A DNA stretch of 64,000 nucleotides from Cupriavidus alkaliphilus (GTDB lineage Bacteria; Pseudomonadota; Gammaproteobacteria; Burkholderiales; Burkholderiaceae). The position numbers and the translations under genes were made by a program. The stretch is taken from contig NZ_FMAD01000004.1 in assembly GCF_900094595.1 (NCBI RefSeq), positions 62,001-126,000 on the forward strand, given 5' to 3'. Shown here piece after piece: positions 44,259-53,565 of this stretch. Below the pieces are notes generated by a model. The model was not told where the DNA came from. It did no database searches and saw only the letters and a list, made by a program, of their open reading frames with translations. The number at the start of each line of letters is the position of its first letter. Within the stretch, counting starts at the first letter, position 1.

Positions 44259-45146
44259 ATGGAACTGGCTGAACTCGAAATCTTCCGCGCCGTAGCCACC
44301 GAGCAAAGCATTACCCGCGCCGCGCGCCTGCTGGACCGGGTGCAGTCCAACGTCACCACGCGCGTCAAGCAGCTGGAAGAAGCGCTCGGCGTGGCGCTGT
44401 TCCAGCGCGACAGCAAGCGCATGCTGCTGACGCCCGAGGGTCACCGGCTGCTCGCCTATGCCAACCAGATGCTGGCGCTGGCCGAAGAAGCGCGGCAGTC
44501 GGTGCAGGGCGCCGCGCCGTCGGGCCGGCTGCGCATCGGCACCATGGAAAGCGCCGCCGCCAACCGCCTGCCGATGCCGCTGGCGCGCTTCCACGCGGCC
44601 TGGCCCGGCGTGGAAATCGAGATCCGCACCGGCACCACGCGCGCGCTGGTCGATGCCGTGCTCGACCACCGGCTGGACTGCGCCGTGGTCGCGCACCCGG
44701 GCGAAGGGCCGGCGCGCGCGGCCGACATGGATGAACTCGCTCCCGGCCTGGAAGGCACCTACCTGTTCACCGAACACCTGCAACTGGTGCTGCCCGGCAG
44801 CCATCCCAAGGCGCGCGGGCCGCAGGACGTGGCGTTGCGCCGCCTCGCCGCCTTCCCGAAGGGCTGCACCTACCGCCAGTGCGCCGAAGCCTGGCTGGCG
44901 CAGGGCAGCGACGACATGCGCCAGCGCCTGGCCATCACCGAGATGCCGTCGTACCACGCCATGCTGGCCTGCGTCAGCGCCGGCACCGCGATGGCGATCC
45001 TGCCCCGCTCGCTGCTGGCGCTGCACCGCGACGCGGTCGACGTGCAGACCGTGCCGGTGCGCGCGGTGCACACCTATATCGTCAAGCGTGCCGGCTATGC
45101 CACGCACGCCTTCGACGCCTTCGTGCGCGAACTGCGCGACGGCTGA
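44259..45146 (+). CDS. LysR family transcriptional regulator
   Basis: A 295-residue LTTR. HTH at about 1-60 (LEIFRAVATEQSITRAARLLDRVQSNVTTRVKQLEE) and effector domain from about 88 (GRLRIGTMESAAANRLPMPLARF). It resembles GltC/CynR-like regulators in the Q-S-N-V-T-T-R recognition helix. The downstream nitronate monooxygenase-like gene is co-directional, 57 bp away, and could be co-regulated from the palindromic site upstream. Confidence 0.92.
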   Translation: MELAELEIFRAVATEQSITRAARLLDRVQSNVTTRVKQLEEALGVALFQRDSKRMLLTPEGHRLLAYANQMLALAEEARQSVQGAAPSGRLRIGTMESAAANRLPMPLARFHAAWPGVEIEIRTGTTRALVDAVLDHRLDCAVVAHPGEGPARAADMDELAPGLEGTYLFTEHLQLVLPGSHPKARGPQDVALRRLAAFPKGCTYRQCAEAWLAQGSDDMRQRLAITEMPSYHAMLACVSAGTAMAILPRSLLALHRDAVDVQTVPVRAVHTYIVKRAGYATHAFDAFVRELRDG

Positions 45147-45203
45147 CCCTGCCGTTCCTCCTCGCCGCACCATCGCCATCGAATCTTGCCAAGGAGCGCC
45201 AAA

Positions 45204-46322
45204 TTGACCCAGACCACCCCAATCGCTGACCGGCTGCCGCTGTTGCGCAGGCTTGGCATCCGCACCCCGATCATCCAGGCACCCATGGCCGGTGTCAGCA
45301 CACCCGCGCTGGCCGCGGCCGTCACCAATGCCGGCGGACTGGGTTCGCTCGGCGTTGGCGCCATGGATGCCGAAGCCGCGCGCAAGGCCATCCGCGAGAC
45401 CCGCGCACTGACCAGCGGCCCGTTCAACGTCAACGTGTTCTGCCATGCGCCGGCCGTCGCCGATGCCGCGCGCGAGCAGGCGTGGCTGGCCTACCTTGCG
45501 CCACGCTTTGCCGAATTCGGCGCCACCCCGCCGGCGGCGCTGCGCGAGATCTACCGCAGCTACGTCACTGACGATGCCATGCACGCGATGCTGCTGGAAG
45601 AACGCCCGGCAGTGGTCAGCTTCCATTTCGGACTGCCCGATGCGGGCCGGATCCGCGCGCTGCGCGACGCCGGCATCGTGCTGCTGGCCAGCGCCACCTC
45701 GCTCGATGAGGCGCGCGCGATCGAGGCGGCGGGCATCGACGCGATCGTCGCGCAGGGCATCGAGGCCGGCGGCCATCGCGGCGTGTTCGACCCGTCCGCC
45801 GTCGACGAGGGACTGGGCACCTTCGCGCTGGTGCGCATGCTGGCGACCCAGACCCGCCTGCCGGTGATCGCCGCGGGCGGCATCATGGACGGCGCCGGCA
45901 TCGCCGCGGCGCTGGCGCTCGGCGCGCATGCGGCGCAGCTCGGCACCGCGTTTATTGCCTGCCCCGAGACCGTGGCCGACGGCCCCTACCGCGAGGCGCT
46001 GCTGCAGGCGCGCAAGCGTCCGACCGTGCTGACGCGGGCCATTTCCGGCCGCCATGCCCGCGGCCTGGCCAACCGCTTCACCGAGCTGGGTGCGGCAGCC
46101 GGCGCGCCCGCCACGCCTGACTATCCGACCGCCTACGACGCCGGCAAGGCCTTGCACGCCGCCGCCAAGGCGCGCGGCAGCGCCGACTTTGCCGCGCAGT
46201 GGGCCGGCCAGGCGGTGCCGCTGGCCCGGGCACTGCCGGCGGCGGAGCTGGTCGCCGCGCTGGCGAGTGAACTCGCCGCCAGCGCGCGCGGGCTGGGGGA
46301 GCTGGCCGAAACACTCGGATAA
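45204..46322 (+). CDS. Nitronate monooxygenase family (2-nitropropane dioxygenase-like) flavoprotein
   Basis: A 372-residue FMN TIM-barrel protein. [28 protein letters not shown] (about 20-47) is the FMN/phosphate entry of the family; [11 protein letters not shown] contains the conserved catalytic His region and [22 protein letters not shown] the phosphate-binding GG. It starts at a TTG (45204) because AAGGAG lies 8 nt upstream; a TTG at 45186 lacks such a site. Oxidises alkyl nitronates (or propionate-3-nitronate) or related substrates. Confidence 0.88.
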   Translation: MTQTTPIADRLPLLRRLGIRTPIIQAPMAGVSTPALAAAVTNAGGLGSLGVGAMDAEAARKAIRETRALTSGPFNVNVFCHAPAVADAAREQAWLAYLAPRFAEFGATPPAALREIYRSYVTDDAMHAMLLEERPAVVSFHFGLPDAGRIRALRDAGIVLLASATSLDEARAIEAAGIDAIVAQGIEAGGHRGVFDPSAVDEGLGTFALVRMLATQTRLPVIAAGGIMDGAGIAAALALGAHAAQLGTAFIACPETVADGPYREALLQARKRPTVLTRAISGRHARGLANRFTELGAAAGAPATPDYPTAYDAGKALHAAAKARGSADFAAQWAGQAVPLARALPAAELVAALASELAASARGLGELAETLG

Positions 46323-46491
46323 GCGGTTTCGGACACGGTCGTCTTAGCGCGTCTTACACCAGGTTAAAAAAGGCGGGTCTTAAAAGCCGCGGTTACAAAG
46401 CTAACAAGTCGACCCGGGGCCGGAAACACCTTGATCGCCGCTTTGCGTCCATCATTCAGGAACACAAGCTGTGCATGACAAGGAGTCCGAA

Positions 46492-46842
46492 ATGCGCCCC
46501 TCCACCCGCATCGTCGCCGCGGCGGTCCTGGCCGCGACCCTGGTAGCCGCCGGTTCCGCCTCCGCGCGCGGCCGGCACCACCACCATGGCGGCTCCAACG
46601 CCGGCGCCGTGCTGGCGGTCGGCGCGCTGGCCGGCCTGGCGCTGGGCGCCATGCTGGCCTCGGGACCGGTGGTGGCGGCACCGGTGGCGCCGCCGCCCGT
46701 CACCTACGCCCCCGCGCCGGTCTCGTACGCGGCGCCGGCGGTGCCGCCGGGCTATTGCTACAGCGACTACGACCGCGCCTACGTGCCGTGCGGACCGCAG
46801 CCTTCCGGCTACTACCGCGAGGCGCCGTACTACGGCTACTGA
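46492..46842 (+). CDS. Small exported His/Gly/Pro/Tyr-rich protein
   Basis: A 116-residue protein with a signal peptide (MRPSTRIVAAAVLAATLVAAG, cleavage after ASA), a HHHHGG cluster just after, one hydrophobic Gly/Ala segment (about 40-60, glycine-zipper-like) and a Pro/Tyr-rich C-terminus with two Cys (GYCYSDYDRAYVPCG). The start at 46492 has AAGGAG 8 nt upstream. Similar small exported proteins are widespread in Burkholderiales; a periplasmic or outer-membrane-associated role is inferred. It precedes the methyltransferase by 11 bp and is probably co-transcribed. Confidence 0.75.
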   Translation: MRPSTRIVAAAVLAATLVAAGSASARGRHHHHGGSNAGAVLAVGALAGLALGAMLASGPVVAAPVAPPPVTYAPAPVSYAAPAVPPGYCYSDYDRAYVPCGPQPSGYYREAPYYGY

Positions 46843-46853
46843 GACCTGCCGCG

Positions 46854-47438
46854 ATGCCGGTCGACCGCGACTATTTCGCCGGCCTGTACGGCCGCAACGA
46901 GGATCCCTGGGGCATCGGCACGCGCTGGTACGAAGCGCGCAAGCGCGCCCTGCTGCTGGCCACGCTGCCGCGCGAGCGCTTCGCCCGCGCCTTCGAGCCC
47001 GGCTGCGGCGGCGGCCACCTGAGCGTGGCGCTGGCGCCGCGCTGCGATGCGCTGGTGGCAATGGAACTGGCCGAGAGCGCAGCCGAGCAGGCGCGGCAAC
47101 GACTGGCCCCGTTCCCGCACGCACGTGTGCTGACCGGCGAGTTGCCGCAGCAGTGGCCGGAGGGCAGCTTCGACCTGATGGTGTTCTCCGAACTGGGCTA
47201 CTACTTTCCCAAGCCTGACTGGCACGAGGTCGCGGCCATGGCCGCGCGCGCGCTGGCCGATGACGGCGTCATCGTCGCCTGCCATTTCCGGCATCCGTTC
47301 GCCGAGCAGCAGATTACCGCCCAGGCGGTGCATGACGCGATCGGCGCGCAGCGCGGGCTGTACCGGCATATCCGGCACGAGGAGCCGGATTTCGTGCTGG
47401 AACTGTGGACGCGGCAGCTGGAGATGCGGCTGGCGTAG
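46854..47438 (+). CDS. SAM-dependent methyltransferase (NodS-like)
   Basis: A 194-residue class I methyltransferase. The N-terminal DYFAGLYGRNEDPWGIGTRWYEARKR matches NodS-type enzymes, the SAM motif is FEPGCGGGHLSVAL (about 47-60), and LMVFSELGYYFP near 106-117 is motif IV. NodS N-methylates chitooligosaccharide amines in rhizobia; in a non-nodulation context the substrate is unknown. It is 11 bp after the small exported protein gene and is followed by a long hairpin. Confidence 0.85.
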   Translation: MPVDRDYFAGLYGRNEDPWGIGTRWYEARKRALLLATLPRERFARAFEPGCGGGHLSVALAPRCDALVAMELAESAAEQARQRLAPFPHARVLTGELPQQWPEGSFDLMVFSELGYYFPKPDWHEVAAMAARALADDGVIVACHFRHPFAEQQITAQAVHDAIGAQRGLYRHIRHEEPDFVLELWTRQLEMRLA

Positions 47439-47456
47439 GCGGTCGCGTCGACGGGA

Positions 47457-47500
47457 AAAGAAAAAACGCCCCATGCAAGTAGCGACTTGCATGGGGCGTT
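47457..47500 (-). terminator. Strong terminator between the methyltransferase and second RND operon
   Basis: A perfect 16-bp stem (47465-47480 and 47485-47500) with a 4-nt loop. On the minus strand it is followed by TTTTTTCTTTT, an ideal tail for the RND operon ending at 47614; on the plus strand it can also end the methyltransferase transcript, with a weaker GTCTTT tail. Confidence 0.9.
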
Positions 47501-47553
47501 GTCTTTGGCGCCGTTCCCAGGCACACCGGTCCTTGATCGACCGCCGGGGTACT

Positions 47554-47577
47554 CCCTCTCCCGCTTGCGGGAGAGAG
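47554..47577. repeat. REP-like palindrome (CTCTCCCGC type)
   Basis: CTCTCCCGC-TT-GCGGGAGAG lies between the RND operon end and its terminator. The same arm sequence forms the palindrome at 62406-62435, so this is a dispersed repeat family. Confidence 0.7.
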
Positions 47578-47613
47578 GAGCAAACCCGCGGGAAGGTGAA
47601 GGCAATCGCTGCC

Positions 47614-50600
47614 TTACACCGGCACATCCCGCGTCGGATCCGGCTTGCGGTCATCAAACCAGCGGTACAGGGTCGGCACCATCACCAGCGTCAGCAGCGT
47701 CGACGTGATCAGCCCCCCGATCACCACCACCGCCAGCGGCCGCTGGACTTCAGAGCCGGGGCCGGTCGAGAACAGGAACGGCACCAGGCCCAGCATGGCG
47801 ATGGTCGCGGTCATCATCACCGGGCGGAAACGCTGGGTCGCGCCCTGCACCACCGCCTCGTCGAGCGACAGGCCCGAATCGCGCAGCGTGCGGATATACG
47901 ACACCAGCACCACCCCGTTCAGCACCGCCATGCCCCACAGCGCGATAAAGCCCACCGACGCCGGCACCGACAGGTACTCGCCGGTGACGAACAGCCCGAT
48001 GATGCCGCCGATCGATGCGAACGGCAGCACCGTGATGATCAGCGTGGCGAAGCGCAGCGAGTTGAACAGCAGGAACAGCAGGAAGAAGATCGCGGCGATG
48101 GTGACCGGCACGATGATCTTCAGGTGGCCCATGGCGCGTTCCATGTTCTGGAACTGGCCGCCCCACTCGAGGTAGTAGCCTTCGGGCAGCTTGACCTTGG
48201 CGTCGGCGGCCTGCTGCAGCTCGGCGACGAAGCCGCCGAGGTCGCGGTCCTTCACGTTGATCATCACCACCACGCGGCGCTTGGCCATTTCGCGGCTGAT
48301 CTGCGCGGGACCGTCGTTGACCTCGATGCGCGCCACGCTCTGCAGCGGCACCTGCATGCCGTCGGGCGTGTTCACCAGCAGCTGGCGGATGGCCTGCACG
48401 TTGTTGCGGAAGTCTTCCGGCAGGCGCACGGCGGCGGCAAAGCGGCGCTCGCCCTCGAAGATGTCGGTGGCGCGCTTGCCGCCGATGGCGATCTCGATCA
48501 CGTCGTGGATATCCGACACGTTGAGGCCGTAGCGCGCAATCGCCTGGCGGTCGATCTCGATCGACAGGTACTGCTGGCCCGACACGCGCTCGATGCGGAT
48601 ATCCTGCGAGCCCTGGATGCCGCCGGCGACGCGGGCGATCTCGCCCGCCAGCTCGCGCAGCTTGTCCAGGTCGTCGCCGAACACCTTCACCGCCACGTCG
48701 GAGCGCACGCCACTCACCATTTCGTCAACGCGGTCCGAGATCGGCTGCGCCATCACGATCTGCACGCCCGGAATGGCCTTGAGCTTTTCGCGGATGGCAT
48801 TGGCGATATCGTCCTGGGTCCAGCCGTCGGGCCACTCGTCGCGGTCCTTCAGGCTGGCGATCGGGGTCGATTCGTTCTGGCCCTGCGGGTCCGCCGGGCT
48901 TTCGCCGCGGCCCACGCCCGACACCACCGACTTCACGCCCGGCACGCCCAGCACCAGCTTGTTGGCCTCCTTCTCCAGCTTGATCGACTCTTCCAGCGAG
49001 ATGTTCGGCACGCGGTCGATCGCGGGCACGATCGAGCCTTCCTTCATCTCCGGAATGAACGAGGTACCGAGCAGCGGCACGATCAGCAGCGTGGCGACGA
49101 AGGCGCCGACCGCGCTGAGCACGGTCTTGCGGCTGTTGCCCAACGCCCAGTGCAGCAGGCGCAGGTAATGGCGCTTCATGAAGGCGATCAGGAAGGTGTC
49201 ATGCTCGGCCCCGCCCTTGAGCAGGTACGACGACAGCACCGGCGACAGCGTCAGCGACAGGAACAGCGAGATCGCCAGCGCAATCGAGATGGTGAACGCC
49301 AGCGGCGCGAACATCTTGCCTTCCATGCCCGACAGCGTCATCAGCGGCAGGAACACCAGGATGATGATGCCCACGCCCACGATCACCGGCGTGGCCACTT
49401 CCTGCACTGCCTTGACCAGGATCTCGGTCTTGGTCAGTCCGGGCTCCTTGTGGCCGAGCCGCTCGAACGCGTTCTCGACCACCACCACCGAGCCGTCGAC
49501 CATCAGGCCGATGGCGATCGCCAGCCCCCCCAGTGACATCAGGTTGGCCGACAGCCCCGCCTCGTTCATCACCATGAAGGTCAGCAATGGCGTCAGCACC
49601 AGCGTGGCCAGCACGATGATCGACGAACGCACGTCGCCCAGGAACAGGAACAGCACGATCACCACCAGCACCACGCCTTCGAGCAGCACCTTGGTCACGG
49701 TCCACAGGGCCGCGTCGACCAGTTCGCTGCGGTCGTAGTACGGCACGATCTGCAGCTTGCCCGGCAGCATGCCGCGCTCGTTGATCTCGGCCACGCGGGC
49801 CTTGACGCGGCTGACCACTTCCTTGGCATTGCCGCCGCGCATCATCATGACGATGCCGCCGACCGCCTCGGTCTGGCCGTTCTTGACCAGCGCGCCCTGG
49901 CGCACCTCATGGCCGATGGTGACGTTGGCCACGTCGCGCAGGTAGACCGGCGTACCGTTGACTTCCTTCAGCACGATGCTGCCGAGGTCGTCGACGCCCT
50001 TGGCCAGGCCGACGCCGCGGATCAGGTACTGCTCGGCGTAGTGCGGCAGCACGCCGCCGCCGGAGTTGGCGTTGTTGCGCGCCAGCGCCTCGTAGACCTG
50101 CTGGATCGACACACCGTAATGGCGCATGCGCTCCGGGTTGACCAGCGCCTGGTACTGGCGCACGTAGCCGCCCTGCGAGTTGATCTCGGCCACGCCGGGA
50201 ATCGAGCGCAGCAGCGGACGCACCACCCAGTCCTGGGCGATGCGGCGCTCGGCCAGCTCTTCCTGGGTCAGTTCGCGGTTGCCGTCGTCGGCGCGGTCCA
50301 GCGTGTACTGGTAGACCTCGCCCAGGCCGGTCGAGACCGGCCCCAGCACGGGCGTGACGCCCTCGGGCATGCGCCCGCCCACTTCGATCAGGCGCTCCAT
50401 CACCAGCTGGCGCGCGAAGTACACGTCGGTGGCATCGGTGAACACCAGCGTGATCAGCGACAGGCCCGCCTTGTTCAGCGAGCGCATCTCTTCCAGCCCG
50501 GGCAGGCCGGTCATGGCCATTTCCACCGGCACGGTGACAAAGCGCTCCACTTCCTCGGGCGAGCGGCCCGCGGCCTCGGTGGCGATCTGCACCTGCACGT

Positions 50601-50730
50601 TGGTCACGTCCGGGAACGCATCCACCGACAGCTTGGTGGCAGCGCGCAGGCCGAAGAAGAACAGCACCACGGCAAGGACGCACACCACCAGCCGCTGCTT
50701 GATGGCGGCTTCGACTAGGGATTTCATCAT
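47614..50730 (-). CDS. Heavy-metal efflux RND pump (CzcA/CusA family), second copy
   Basis: A 1038-residue inner-membrane HME-RND antiporter with the standard 12-helix, two-loop layout (helix 1 RLVVCVLAVVLFFFGLRA; large loops about 45-340 and 540-850). The helix 4 relay reads AIGLMVDGSVVVVEN (406-420). It keeps the central Asp (412) and Glu (419) but has Ala in place of the first Asp of CzcA (DFG...), and differs from CusA (DAA). It therefore fits neither canonical class exactly, and the metal cannot be assigned. It is 6 bp after the adaptor gene and last in its operon. Confidence 0.93.
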   Translation of the reverse strand: MMKSLVEAAIKQRLVVCVLAVVLFFFGLRAATKLSVDAFPDVTNVQVQIATEAAGRSPEEVERFVTVPVEMAMTGLPGLEEMRSLNKAGLSLITLVFTDATDVYFARQLVMERLIEVGGRMPEGVTPVLGPVSTGLGEVYQYTLDRADDGNRELTQEELAERRIAQDWVVRPLLRSIPGVAEINSQGGYVRQYQALVNPERMRHYGVSIQQVYEALARNNANSGGGVLPHYAEQYLIRGVGLAKGVDDLGSIVLKEVNGTPVYLRDVANVTIGHEVRQGALVKNGQTEAVGGIVMMMRGGNAKEVVSRVKARVAEINERGMLPGKLQIVPYYDRSELVDAALWTVTKVLLEGVVLVVIVLFLFLGDVRSSIIVLATLVLTPLLTFMVMNEAGLSANLMSLGGLAIAIGLMVDGSVVVVENAFERLGHKEPGLTKTEILVKAVQEVATPVIVGVGIIILVFLPLMTLSGMEGKMFAPLAFTISIALAISLFLSLTLSPVLSSYLLKGGAEHDTFLIAFMKRHYLRLLHWALGNSRKTVLSAVGAFVATLLIVPLLGTSFIPEMKEGSIVPAIDRVPNISLEESIKLEKEANKLVLGVPGVKSVVSGVGRGESPADPQGQNESTPIASLKDRDEWPDGWTQDDIANAIREKLKAIPGVQIVMAQPISDRVDEMVSGVRSDVAVKVFGDDLDKLRELAGEIARVAGGIQGSQDIRIERVSGQQYLSIEIDRQAIARYGLNVSDIHDVIEIAIGGKRATDIFEGERRFAAAVRLPEDFRNNVQAIRQLLVNTPDGMQVPLQSVARIEVNDGPAQISREMAKRRVVVMINVKDRDLGGFVAELQQAADAKVKLPEGYYLEWGGQFQNMERAMGHLKIIVPVTIAAIFFLLFLLFNSLRFATLIITVLPFASIGGIIGLFVTGEYLSVPASVGFIALWGMAVLNGVVLVSYIRTLRDSGLSLDEAVVQGATQRFRPVMMTATIAMLGLVPFLFSTGPGSEVQRPLAVVVIGGLITSTLLTLVMVPTLYRWFDDRKPDPTRDVPV

Positions 50731-50736
50731 GGTCGA

Positions 50737-51897
50737 TTACCCTTGTTCGAGGCGCTTGCGCTCGTTGTCCAGGTGGAAGGCGCCCTCGACCACGATGCGG
50801 TCGCCGGCCTTCACGCCGTTCTGGACCACGCGCATGCCGTCGCTCTCGGCGCCCAGCTTGACGCGGGTCAGGCGGTACTTGTTGCCCGGCATCTCGACAT
50901 AGACCAGCTCGTCATTGCCGTCGCGCACCACCGCCGCCGCCGGCACCACCAGCTGGTCGACCGGCTTGCCGGCAATCAGCATGCTGGCCAGCATGGCGGG
51001 CTTGAGCCGGCCATCGCGGTTTTCCAGCTCGGTGCGGACCAGCACCGTGCGCGATTGCGGGCTGACCGTGCGGCCCACGTAGATCAGCTTGCCGGTAATG
51101 GTCTGGCGTCCGGCGCCGTTGGCCAGCGATGGCACCTCGATCTCCACGCTCTGGCCTTCGGCCACCTGCGCGGCCTGCTGCTCGGGCACCTCGGCCACCA
51201 CCCATACGCGCGACAGGTCGGCCACGGTGTAGAGCGCGTCGGCGGGCTGCACCACCTGGCCCTGCGCCACGTTACGCTCGACCACGGTGCCGCTGATGCT
51301 GGAATACACCGGCGAGTGCGAATTGATGCTGCCGCTCTTGGCCAGCTGCGCGATCGAGGTTGCCGACATGCCCAGCACGCGCAGCTGATCGCGGTAGGCG
51401 CGCATCTCGGCCGAGGCAATCGCCAGTTCGCTCTCGCGGCGCTGCAGCTCGCCGCGGCCGATCACGTCGGCGGCAAACAGCTGGCGCGCGCGCTCGGCGT
51501 TGCGGCCCTGCAGCTCGGTCTGCGCCTCGCTCTTCAGGAACGCCATCTGCGCCGCGCCCAGCTCGCTGCTGTGCAGCCGCGCCAGCACCTGGCCGGCCTT
51601 CACTTCCTGGCCCAGCGTGGCATAGAGGTCAGTCACGCGGCCGGTCACGCTGGCGCCGATGCGCGACACGCGCTGCTCGTCGAAATCGATGCGGCCGGCC
51701 ACGCGCAGCATCTCGCTGAACGGGGAGCTGGCCACCGGGGCCACCTTCAGGCCCTTCTGCAGGTTGCCCTCGGGCTGGATCACGCCGGGCGGGAGCTTGG
51801 GCGCCTCGGCGACGGGCTCAGGTTTGTCGGAACAGGCCGCCAGGCTGAACGTCAGGACGGCGGCGGCCGTCAGCGAAAGCAGGAAATTGGGACGCAT
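50737..51897 (-). CDS. Membrane fusion protein of the second RND system, lipoprotein
   Basis: A 386-residue adaptor. The signal ends in LAAC (about 18-22), so it is probably lipid-anchored, unlike the adaptor of the first operon. Beta-barrel and lipoyl segments (GRVTDLYATLGQEVKAGQVLARL and SPVYSSISGTVVERNVAQGQVV) flank a coiled-coil hairpin (about 118-170). The C-terminal membrane-proximal domain ends AGDRIVVEGAFHLDNERKR. No Met-rich CusB-type metal-binding N-terminus is visible. It lies 2 bp after the outer-membrane factor gene. Confidence 0.92.
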   Translation of the reverse strand: MRPNFLLSLTAAAVLTFSLAACSDKPEPVAEAPKLPPGVIQPEGNLQKGLKVAPVASSPFSEMLRVAGRIDFDEQRVSRIGASVTGRVTDLYATLGQEVKAGQVLARLHSSELGAAQMAFLKSEAQTELQGRNAERARQLFAADVIGRGELQRRESELAIASAEMRAYRDQLRVLGMSATSIAQLAKSGSINSHSPVYSSISGTVVERNVAQGQVVQPADALYTVADLSRVWVVAEVPEQQAAQVAEGQSVEIEVPSLANGAGRQTITGKLIYVGRTVSPQSRTVLVRTELENRDGRLKPAMLASMLIAGKPVDQLVVPAAAVVRDGNDELVYVEMPGNKYRLTRVKLGAESDGMRVVQNGVKAGDRIVVEGAFHLDNERKRLEQG

Positions 51898-51899
51898 GG

Positions 51900-53348
51900 T
51901 TATTTCTGTTCGATGTTGGACGTCGGCTGCAGGCCGGGGGCAGCGGTGGCGCCAGGGGCGGTCGACATAAGCTTTTCGATCTGGATCGCGGCCAGCTGCA
52001 GGTCATACTGCGCGGCGATCAGCTCATTGCGCGCGCCACGCAGCACGCGCTGGGCATCGAGGTAGTCCAGGATGCCGCGCTCGCCGAAGCGGTAGGCGGC
52101 CTCGGCCACGCCCAGCGCCGACTCGGCCTCGCGCACGATGCCCGACTCCAGCGCCGTCACCTGGGCCTGGTTGATCTCGTACTGGCGGTAGGCTGCTTCC
52201 AGTTCCTGGGTCAGCTCGAACTCGCGCATCTCCAGCGCGCTGCGCGCCTGCGTGGCCTGCGCGGTGGCTTCGCCCACCGGGCCGCTGCGGCGGTCCCACA
52301 GCGGGATGGTCAGGATCAGGCCGATCTGCGAGACGTTGTTGTCAGGCTGGCGGTCGGTGCTGGCGCGCAGCGCCACTTCCGGCCAGCGCAGCGACTTCTG
52401 GTAATCGACACCCAGCTGCGCGCGCTCCAGCTCCATGCGGCGCTGGACCAGTTCGGCGTTGCCGGCGGTCATGGTGTCGCGCAGCGCCGGCAGCGGCGGC
52501 ACGTCCGGCGACTGGCCCAGCGTGCCCGCCAGCGAAAACTGCCCCGGCATGGCGCCGCCGACCTGCTGGCGCAGCGCGGCCTTGGCCTGGTTGACGCGCA
52601 GCTCGGCGGTCTGCTGGCTCTTTTGCGAGGCCAGCAATTCGGTCTCGGCCTTGATCAGCTCGTAGCGCGGGGCCTCGCCCACTTCCACGCGCAGGCGCGC
52701 GCGCGAGTGGATCTGCCGCATCATCGCCAGGTCTTCCTCGGCGGCGTGCAGCTCGCTCTCGCGGCGCAGCACGTCGTAATAGGCGGTCTTCACGCGCGCG
52801 GCCAGGTCGGCGCGGAAGCCCTGCCGCACCGCCTGCGACGATTCCAGCCCGCGGGTCGCCATGGCTTCGCGCAGGCTGCGCTGGTGCGGGTAGTCGAACT
52901 TCTGCACCACCGCGTAGCTGGGCGCATTGCCGCTGGCCACGCCCGGCTGCTTGCCGGACATGCGTCCATACATCACTTCGACCTGCGGATTGGGATAGGC
53001 GCGGGCGCTGCTGATGGCGGCGCTGGCCGCGTCGACATTGGCTTCGGCGGCGGCCACGCCCTTGTTGGTGGACTGGGCCAGGTCGAGCAGCTGGGGCAGC
53101 GAGTAAGCGGGTCCGGCGGCAGCGGCGCCGGCCGGGGCGGTCTTCGGTACGGCGGCGGCCGCCAGGATGGCGGCGCCCGGCAGCGGCGCGGCAGCCGGCT
53201 TGGACAGCGGTGCGCGGGCCGCGGGCGCGGCACCGGCCAGGTCTGTCGCCTTCGCGGAGGTCGCGCCTTGGGCGCCGGCCTGGGCCGGGGCCGCGGCAAG
53301 CGCCATCAGCGAAAGCGACGCGATCAGGGTCAGCTTGGTTGTTGTCAT
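51900..53348 (-). CDS. Outer-membrane factor of the second RND system (TolC/CzcC-like)
   Basis: A 482-residue channel protein. After the signal (MTTTKLTLIASLSLMALAAAPAQA) comes an unusual Ala/Pro-rich linker (about 25-85), then two OEP repeats (about 90-290, 300-470) with the coiled coils expected to form the periplasmic tunnel. YRFGERGILDYLDAQRVLRGARNEL near the C-terminus is a TolC-family signature. The start at 53348 is taken for its signal peptide. The long Ala/Pro linker is not usual for CzcC proteins. Confidence 0.9.
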   Translation of the reverse strand: MTTTKLTLIASLSLMALAAAPAQAGAQGATSAKATDLAGAAPAARAPLSKPAAAPLPGAAILAAAAVPKTAPAGAAAAGPAYSLPQLLDLAQSTNKGVAAAEANVDAASAAISSARAYPNPQVEVMYGRMSGKQPGVASGNAPSYAVVQKFDYPHQRSLREAMATRGLESSQAVRQGFRADLAARVKTAYYDVLRRESELHAAEEDLAMMRQIHSRARLRVEVGEAPRYELIKAETELLASQKSQQTAELRVNQAKAALRQQVGGAMPGQFSLAGTLGQSPDVPPLPALRDTMTAGNAELVQRRMELERAQLGVDYQKSLRWPEVALRASTDRQPDNNVSQIGLILTIPLWDRRSGPVGEATAQATQARSALEMREFELTQELEAAYRQYEINQAQVTALESGIVREAESALGVAEAAYRFGERGILDYLDAQRVLRGARNELIAAQYDLQLAAIQIEKLMSTAPGATAAPGLQPTSNIEQK

Positions 53349-53565
53349 GAGTCGGGAAAGCAAGCGATACGTCTGCCTCTCGCCACGCTGCCGCCCGCCC
53401 CGGGTGACGCCGTCACGGGGACGCAATCACGGCAGGGCGCACAACGGCGGCGGCATGCCCGCGCGGTCAGGCGGCAGGCAGGCTGGCGATATCAGGCAAA
53501 GGGGCGCGGCCCGCGGCTGGGCGGCTGCATGCGGCAGCGCGCACGGTGCGGGCGCAGGAAAGCGG

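Noticed and set aside
47439-47613. CRISPR-like or small RNA interpretation of the repeats near 47.5 kb
   Set aside because: Only one long hairpin and one REP-like palindrome are present, with no direct repeats or spacers; a terminator explains the main stem.
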